Assembly: GCA_963930655.1 (NCBI GenBank)
Contig: OZ005602.1
Coordinates: 2,053,501 to 2,117,500 of the forward strand
Source: Myrica gale
Taxonomy: Eukaryota > Streptophyta > Magnoliopsida > Fagales > Myricaceae
Length of the DNA stretch: 64,000 bases
Reading direction: 5' to 3'
The position numbers and the translations under genes were made by a program. Below are positions 57,178 through 64,000 of this stretch, piece after piece. The notes beneath the pieces were generated by a model. It saw nothing but the letters and a program-made list of their open reading frames with translations, had not been told where the DNA came from and did not search any database. Position 1 is the first letter of the stretch; each line of letters starts with the position of its first letter.

Positions 57178-59690
57178 TCAACCATATTCGCCTTCATCAT
57201 GTGAAATCACACACAGATCAGGAACATATCCATTTTCTTTGATCAAGGACAACAAAGAATTTAAATTTGCATAAAGTTTCTCTGATTGAGGGTGGGATGT
57301 GTCTCCAGCAATAACATAGTGGAGCTGACTTCTAACAACAATCCAACTAAATCCTGGAGGCTTATTTAAACCCTTCTGTCTGAGCCATGTTCTTATTTCT
57401 CTAACCTCCAACCACCGACCTGCTGCAGCATAGATGTTTGATAGCAAAACATAATTCCCCGGGTCCATGGGTTCTATTTCCACAAGTTTTTCAAAAACGT
57501 GTTCAGCTAGCTCAGCATTAAAAGTAACACGACACGCACTGAACAAAGCTCTCCACACTGATGCATATGGTTTCTTGGGCATTGATTCGATAAAATCCCT
57601 AGCTTCATCTTAGCGGCCTCCACGACCAAGCAGATCAACCACACAACCATAATGACTAAGCTCGGGTTTTATCTTAAAATCTTGAACCATGGAATGAAAA
57701 AGCTCCAATCCCGTCTCTATCAAACCTGAATGGCTACAGGCAGATATAACAGATAAAAAAGTTACTTCATTTGGTTGGTAACCTTTTTCTAACATTTGCA
57801 AGAAGCAAAGAATAGCATCATATCCGCGACCATGCATACGATAGCCCGTTATCAAGGCATTCCATGAAGTTGTATTTTTCCTCAGCAAAGTTCCAAAGCT
57901 ATATTCAGCACTTTGCATGCTACCACATCTTGCATACATCATTACGAAAGACAGAAATAGGAATCCCTCCTCATTACATAAGCCTGCAAGGATTGGCCTA
58001 GAGGTACATTTACAAGGTCTGTACATGATGAGAAAATATTTTATAATGGTCACTGTTTGGTTCCACCTCCCTAATCATACGTTCAAAGAGTAACAGAGCT
58101 TGTTGAGCTTAGTTGTCATTGATGTAACTGGCAATCATCGCATTCCATGAGATCAAATCTCTATTTGGACAGCCCTCATATAAAGTTCTAGCTGATGCTT
58201 CATCACCGCACTTCATGTACATATATGTCTGTAAGTGCAGTACTCAAAGATAAATTTACTTCAATTTCATGTTTCACCACGAAACCATGAATTGATCGGC
58301 CAATTTTCAGACAAGTTTCATCTTCACAAGTAGCAAGGACAGCTACTATTGTGTATGAGTTAGGGTGGAATACTAATTCTCGCATCATCCCAAAGAATGT
58401 CCATGCCTCACTCCTCAATTTGTTATAGGCCAATGCCATTGATAAAAAGTATTCCATGAGATTATATCGAACTTCTCAGCTTGTGAAAAACTTTCTGAAC
58501 AGCTTCCACACAATTTAGCTCTGAATACAGATACAGTAATGCATTTCCTAGAGAAACATCCATCTTTATCCCTCTCTTGGTTGCATGAGCATGTAAACTT
58601 TTACCCTTTCGCAAGCCATCAGTTAACTGTGCGCAAGAAGTCAACATAATAACAATTGTTTGCTCATCTTCTCTGACGCCTTTGGTTCTCATATTACTAA
58701 ACAGACATAGGGCTTCCTCAAAACAGCCGAAGTCCATAAAGGCAGATATCATAGAATTCCACATTGCAACATCAGGAACAGGAGAGATATTGAACAACTT
58801 GCAGGATGACTCTAAAGTTTCAATTTCACTGTACATATTAAGCAATGCATTAACTATGAACAAATCATTGATATATTTCAACTTAATAGCCATTTGATGG
58901 ATCTGCATGCCAAATTCGAGATATCCAAATCCTGCACAGGCTTGGATAACCACCAACATTGTAACACAATCAAAATGAACCCCCTCATTGAGCATTGACA
59001 CAAAAAGCTTAAAAGCTTTCATGTAATCCCCAGCATCAACGTACCCATTAATCATTGCATTCCAGCTCACAGTGCTCTTCAGAGCCATCACATCAAACAC
59101 AAGACGTGAAATTTCAACATCAAATCTTGAATAAAACCCAAGCAAAGCAGTACCCACATGAGGATCCAAATCAATAAGTCAATTCCTCAAACAATAACCA
59201 TGTATCTCTTGTCCCAGCCTTAATTCCAAAACATTCCTGCCCGCCAAAAGCAATGCGACCAAAGTACGTGAATTGGGTTTCAAACCCTCCTTTTCCATCT
59301 CCCTAAACAATGAAACCGCCTCCTCATAATAACAGCACCCCACGTACCCTGAAATCAAAGCGTTCCACAAAACCACATCTTTCTCATACATTCCGTCGAA
59401 TATATTACGGGCTTCTTCGATCAACCTGCACTTACAATAGAAATCAATCAGAGCGGTTCCGACACGAACATCTCCAATCGAACTCGTACCCAGAATGCTC
59501 GAATGAATGCTCTTGCCAGTCTCGACGACATTTAACCTCGAGCACGCCTTGAGGACAAGAGGCAAAGTGGCTTTGTGGGGAGCAATACCCAACGACGCCA
59601 TTCGTGTATAAGTAGTGATGATTCATGGTCGTCTTTGAGCTTGGTGTGGTGCTTGATGATTGAATTCCATTCCTTTGGGTTGTTTTGTCT
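57178..59690 (-). pseudogene. pentatricopeptide-repeat (PPR, PLS/E+ class) pseudogene
   Basis: Minus-strand pieces together give an almost full-length PPR protein with repeated motifs such as GTALIDFYCKCRLIEEARNI, VSWNAMINGY and MYARCGSMQSAEYSF, and a C-terminal E/E+ region with VWRALFSACR, PGNYVLLSNIYAAAGRW and RQKGLNKPPGFSWI. No DYW domain follows. Such proteins edit or process organelle RNA. The frame is broken many times: a shift near 59605-59630 before YTRMASLG, TGA at 59179-59181, shifts around 58450-58470, a shift from a local AT expansion near 58220-58235, TAA at 58109-58111, further damage at 58040-58100, and TAA at 57610-57612. PPR genes of this class usually lack introns, and no splice sites would remove these breaks. 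The remaining codons are well preserved, so decay may be fairly recent. Confidence 0.88.
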
Positions 59691-60345
59691 GGGCGGGAGA
59701 GGGACTTTTGAAGGCTTAAAGTTAAGGGAACTCCATGGGATTTCAGGTCCACATTTCGTGGGAAAGCCCCAATATCAAATACTATTTGTTTTGGTAAGTA
59801 ATCACAATAATAATCTAAATAACATAACTTCTTCCAGTATTTGGCCAAAAGGAGCAAGAAAACAACACTCATCATTCTTAGCATGTTCAGATCTCTTTGA
59901 AGTAAATTGATTTCTCATTAATATATTAATATTCATAATCTACATTGAAACGTAAATATGATTCATACAATCATACACCTATTTAATATTGATATTGTAA
60001 AATTTTGGATAATGTAGACTCTACACTGTGAATCTATATATTGTGTCTATGATTCTCTGAATTATATGTATAATTCAAATAGAGAATTGTAAAGGATTTT
60101 GATCCGATAAAAGATTAAATTAACCTAACTAATAAATAGTGAAATAACAACAATTTGGCAGTAAAAGTAATTAGTTCTACCACACTACCATCACAATTCT
60201 AGTCATATGTATAGTCTATGGTTAGACACACATAATATTTCCATTCGGAGAATAATAAAGGTTCAAATTTCCACCAATATCTACTTCTTTTTTTTTTTTT
60301 CTAATCGCGACCAATATCTACTTGCTCGGGGCAAAATCATGGGGC
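59691..60345. other. intergenic, no supported gene
   Basis: AT-rich upstream flank of the PPR pseudogene; a T run occurs near 60289-60300. Nothing else seen. Confidence 0.4.
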
Positions 60346-60353
60346 ATAGCCCC

Positions 60354-60731
60354 TAGGGCTGTCCAAAAAGCCGGCCGGACCGGTTTTGACCCAAACAGGT
60401 TGACTTTTTCGAAACCGGGTTGACCGGACCGGTAAACCGGTGTATTCCGGTCCGGTTCCGTTTTACCCTCATGAAAACCCGGGACCGGACCGGAGTATAC
60501 CTCTCCAAACCGGCCCAAACCGGAAATTGGCCCAAAATGGCAAGGCCCAACCCTAAAACCGGCCCAAAATGACATGACCCAACCCAAAATCGGGCCAAAA
60601 CGACATGGCCCAAACCGGACCGGCTAAACCGGGGACCTAACCGGACCAAACCGGTCATATGACTGGTCCGGTCTATATGCTTTAAAAAATTTCCGGTTTG
60701 GCCGGCCCGAACCGGATCTTGGACAGCCCTA
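60354..60731. mobile_element. hAT-type MITE with 13-bp inverted ends and 8-bp target duplication
   Basis: The element starts TAGGGCTGTCCAA and ends TTGGACAGCCCTA, a perfect 13-base inverted repeat, flanked by ATAGCCCC on both sides (60346-60353, 60732-60739). An 8-bp duplication and TAGGG-type ends are diagnostic of hAT elements. The 378-base body is packed with CCGGACCGG and AACCGG motifs, probably transposase-binding subterminal repeats. Minus-strand frames across it are incidental. Confidence 0.88.
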
Positions 60732-60739
60732 ATAGCCCC

Positions 60740-61040
60740 CTTAAATCCTCCAAACAATTAGGTTTTTTTGTTGGGCCCTTTGGTTTTGATCTTAAACAGT
60801 AGCCTGCTCAAAGGTACAGCCCACCAATAGGCTTACATTTGGGCTCCATTTTCAACAATTGCCGGTCCAAACAGCAAATTGTCCGGGCTACAGATTAGCC
60901 TAAGCCCAAATCTGCCACCATTGAGAACAAGCGAGAATGGCTCAGTATAGAAACGACATCGTTTATTTCATCCATTCCCCTACGCGGTCACGAAAGATTT
61001 CCATCTAGGTGTATAAAGCATCCCCCCATTTTTTTCAACC
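60740..61040. other. upstream region of the RRM gene
   Basis: No gene. AACGACATCGTTT near 60951 is a short palindromic motif like the AAACAACGTCGTTTT near 10781; related motifs are frequent near plant promoters. Confidence 0.4.
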
Positions 61041-62989
61041 TCCCAAACTCGCACACACGGACTTCGAAGTGCATGAAGGGGTAAACGATCCAACTGCGTT
61101 TTGCTGTGCTGCGAATATTGTCAAAAACATGTTTTACAGAGGGTAAGAGACTTTTGTCCTTAAAGCTTGTTGCTCGAATTTCTCGTCTTTTGCTATTTTC
61201 TTCTTTCTTCTCTGATTTAGCTTTAGATTCTTGTGAACTCGCCTATTGTTTCTATGTTTGTCGGCTTAGTATCATTCTTATTGCCTGAATAAATTTTTTG
61301 TTAGAGCTGGTTTCGTAAATTAATCTCCTCAAGTGAATTTTGTGTTGCTATATATCATACTGCTATTTGAGTAATTTTGATTGCATTTCTGTTCAAACTG
61401 GAAAATGTTGTAAAATATTTTGGCCATTGATGAAATTTTAGCTACTTTTGTAACATACCCAGGGACTTAGTTTGAGTTACTCCCCGTTACTCCATTCAGT
61501 AGCTTCATACTGAATGACTATTATGCTAAGCCCCGCCGTTGAATTGCATGTCCCGTATACTTCTATTGTGTACATCAGTTTCGGCTGATTGGATGTCATG
61601 TACGGTGAAATCTGACTCTTACTCATTTAGTATTTTTAAGAAGATATGAAAAGTCCTAATTTTGGAATTCTTCTAGATGAAATAGTTCTGAATCTCTAAT
61701 TATCATGATGTCTGGGAAGCATTGATAGACATGTTTAGGGCAAGTAGTTGGACTGTGGGCTCGTTATCCAGTGCAAAGCTATGGAAGTTGCACGACGTGT
61801 AACTTGAACCTACAATATATGTTTATGATGTTTTATACCAAATATATACTGCCTTCTGGTTTTGGGATTTATTTTGTCGTGCTTTTAGAAATGGTAATAC
61901 GGAGGAAGCAAACAATTTGGGAAGTATAGCCTGGTATTGAGATGTCCTCAACCCATTTGTTTTTGCTTAATTTCACCAAAATAAAATTGTGCAATTACCA
62001 ATCTGATGTCCGAAATAACAAAGCCAGATAGACTAAACTCTCCAAGGAATACACACCAACAACAAGAGAAAACAATGTTGCAAGGACAAAAACCTAGTTA
62101 ACAAATTAGCTTCCTTCTCAGCAGTAGCCAGTTCAATACACAAACTCAGAGAAGTGTATGATTGTAATTTAATGCAAAAGCTAGGTTAGCAGGCACAGAT
62201 ATCCTCCCAAATACTCAGACCACCTTTTGCGCAATTAATACATGCAAGGTAAGCTAGGAATTAGTTGGTGCCTGGGAGAACTCTAAGGTGGTGTTGGATT
62301 GTTAAAATTTTGGGGTGGTTAAAATTTGGGGGTGTTGGAGTTGGTGAAAAAGTGAAGAGAGAGATGATTTGAATGATTTTTTTTATATTTATTTGGAGTG
62401 AAAAATGATGATTTGATGGGGGGCCAGAGAATTTTGTGTAGTTTTAGGCAACGCTTAAAATAATTGAATTCTTGATGAAGCTATGTATGAAACCTATGAT
62501 CATCATTGATCAGCTTTTAATGCAAATGGTTATAAAACATTGAAATAGTGGCCTTTTAATGGAATACTAAGTTTGAACTTATATACCATCAGTCCTAGAG
62601 TGTAATGCTGTTTTTTTTAATCTCCAATTAGTGATGATGCAATTGTACCTTTTAATGTATCTAAGAACAGAGGAATCTTCATGTATTCGATTTGATGTTA
62701 AAACTTGTCAAAGAATATGGAAATAGTAATGAATAGTACTAGGGTTGAAGTGTCTTCTTTGCTATTTTTCTTCCTAGAGTTAATGTTTAAGTCACAGCTC
62801 CCTGTGATTAGGGGCTGCTGCCTCTCACCCATTTTGCAGTTGTTGGAGTGCCATTTGTACTTTAGTACATTTGCAGTACATTCGAACAAAGTAACCTGGA
62901 TTTGTTTGTTGTTAGTGGTTGGTACTATTGACAATTAGTTTTTTTTTCTGGTTAAGTACTATTGACAAGTAATTTTTCCTGCTGTCTGC
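61041..62989 (+). other. probable 5' untranslated exon and long leader intron of the RRM gene
   Basis: A leader-like stretch ends at AGAGG|GTAAGAG (donor at 61143-61144), followed by T-rich intron-like DNA to the RRM start codon. ATTGACAAG (62961-62969) is a possible acceptor. A fragment of the GTTAAAATTTTGG MITE family lies inside at about 62285-62450. Inferred from sequence alone. Confidence 0.45.
62285..62450. repeat. diverged copy of the GTTAAAATTTTAGG MITE family
   Basis: GGTGTTGGATTGTTAAAATT, GTTGGTGAAAAAGTGAAGAG and AATGATGATTTGATGGGG align in order with the copy at 17853-18047. The right end is unclear and no duplication was found. Confidence 0.5.
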
Positions 62990-63772
62990 ATGAATGCTGG
63001 AAACTCCAGCAAATTTGCTGATGGTGGTGATGGGCGTGAGATGGGTGCCAAACGTCAGCGGGTAGTTGATCCAGGATCTTCTTTCTATGGGCCTCCCCCT
63101 GGCTCAAGCTTTATGTATAATCCATCTCCTTATACCTATGCCAGCCAATCTCCACCTTTCCCTGTTGTCCGTCTTCGTGGTCTTCCATTTGATTGCACAG
63201 AAACTGATGTGGCTGAGTTCTTCCACGGTTTGGACATAGTTGATATTCTTTTTGTCCATAGCGGTGGTAAGTTCAGTGGGGAAGCTTTTTGTGTTTTGGG
63301 TTATCCCCTTCAAGTTGATTTTGCCCTTCAAAGGAATAGGCAGAACCTGGGCAGGAGATATGTAGAGGTTTTCCGAAGTAAGAGGCAGGAATACTATAAG
63401 GCAATAGCAAAGGAAGTTTCAGATGCTCGTGGTGATTCACCACACCGAAGGGCTCAAAGGGCTAAATCTTCTGATGAGGGGAAGGACTCAGCTGATCACA
63501 CAGGGGTATTGCGTTTGAGGGGATTGCCATTTTCTGCTGGCAAGGATGATATAATAGAGTTTTTTAAAGATTTCGTTTTATCAGAAGACGCAGTTCATTT
63601 TACAATGAACTCAGAGGGAAGGCCTAGTGGGGAAGCATTTGTGGAGTTTGCTAGCGCAGAAGATTCAAAAGCGGCAATGGTCAAAGATAGAATGACTCTT
63701 GGGAGTCGATATATAGAATTGTTTCCATCCTCTCAGGCAGAATTGGACGAAGCAGTTTCTAGAGGGAGGTGA
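62990..63772 (+). CDS. two-RRM RNA-binding protein, hnRNP F/H type
   Basis: Uninterrupted 260-residue frame. After a disordered start (KRQRVVDPGSSFYGPPPGSS) come two quasi-RRMs at about 59-130 and 172-246. Both begin RLRGLPF, as in hnRNP H/F and GRSF1; the second has SGEAFVEFAS (RNP1) and each ends in YVEVF/YIELF. Between them lies a Ser/Arg/Lys-rich linker (about 143-168). The C-terminus AELDEAVSRGR resembles the ending I recall for plant members such as AT5G66010. These proteins bind G-rich RNA and act in nuclear splicing; the role here is inferred. The first ATG that gives the conserved region without leader sequence is 62990. A further coding exon is possible if AGG|GTGA-like sequence at the end is spliced, but the stop fits the family. 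Confidence 0.88.
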   Translation: MNAGNSSKFADGGDGREMGAKRQRVVDPGSSFYGPPPGSSFMYNPSPYTYASQSPPFPVVRLRGLPFDCTETDVAEFFHGLDIVDILFVHSGGKFSGEAFCVLGYPLQVDFALQRNRQNLGRRYVEVFRSKRQEYYKAIAKEVSDARGDSPHRRAQRAKSSDEGKDSADHTGVLRLRGLPFSAGKDDIIEFFKDFVLSEDAVHFTMNSEGRPSGEAFVEFASAEDSKAAMVKDRMTLGSRYIELFPSSQAELDEAVSRGR

Positions 63773-64000
63773 CTTCATGTTCGTCCTTTTCTTTAATTTA
63801 TTATTTTGTAGTTTTATGATCTTAACCTTGGATATGATTTCTGCTTTGCTAGTTCCTCCTTTCAGAGTCGTAAGATACCTTCACGTTGTTGTTTGATGAC
63901 TGTATTTTCATTAGAGGTTTGGAACATTAATATAATCGATGGTATCGATCGTATTTTCAAATTCATTTATGCTTGTTAGCTAGTGTTTGAGCATGGACAA
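63773..64000. other. RRM gene 3' flank
   Basis: T-rich sequence, likely 3' untranslated; nothing else seen. Confidence 0.4.

Noticed and set aside
60318-60757. Minus-strand frames of 89 and 134 codons
   Set aside because: Gly/Pro/Arg-rich translations of the repeated CCGG motifs of the hAT MITE; not protein-like.

Overview
The window is nuclear DNA of a flowering plant, almost certainly a eudicot and probably woody. It is AT-rich, its genes have introns with GT-AG borders (one GC-AG), its proteins match angiosperm families closely, and the intergenic DNA is full of MITEs, solo LTRs and retroposon tails. I cannot name the species.

Layout. 1-4.4 kb: MITE-rich intergenic DNA. 4.5-6.8 kb (+): an R2R3-MYB of the MYB46/MYB83 type, master switch of secondary-wall formation, with a GC-rich palindrome-ended element in its only coding intron. 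8-12.8 kb: retroposon and MITE remains, a broken exon of an ANP/NPK1-type MAPKKK, and the 3' end of a LINE. 13.3-16.7 kb (+): plastid 2-oxoglutarate/malate translocator DiT1. 17-22.8 kb: no genes; a solo LTR, foldback elements and tandem duplications. 23.8-29.0 kb (+): a 13-exon MATE citrate-type transporter (DTX42/AtMATE-like). 29-32 kb: repeats. 32.4-35.1 kb (+): RbcX-type Rubisco assembly chaperone. 37.7-44.6 kb (-): ARMC8/GID5-type armadillo protein of the CTLH/GID ubiquitin ligase, 8 coding exons. 45.8-50 kb: a retroposed insert and a second solo LTR. 51.6-53.8 kb (+): ankyrin plus tandem CCCH zinc-finger protein (C3H56 type). 57.2-59.7 kb (-): a PPR gene with several stops and frameshifts. 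60.4-60.7 kb: a clean hAT-type MITE. 63.0-63.8 kb (+): a two-RRM protein of the hnRNP F/H type.

The genes do not form one pathway. MYB46, DiT1 and the CCCH gene lie in the same order as their Arabidopsis relatives (recalled as AT5G12870, AT5G12860, AT5G12850), so the window is probably an old syntenic block with MATE, RbcX and ARMC8 between its members. I rebuilt five multi-exon genes by hand from splice signals, reading-frame continuity and family conservation; every junction keeps frame.

I found no convincing new protein system. The most unusual items are the nested-palindrome element in the MYB46 intron, the two solo LTRs with clusters of short palindromic motifs, the 700-bp retroposed insert with no recognisable source, and the kinase exon relic beside the LINE.
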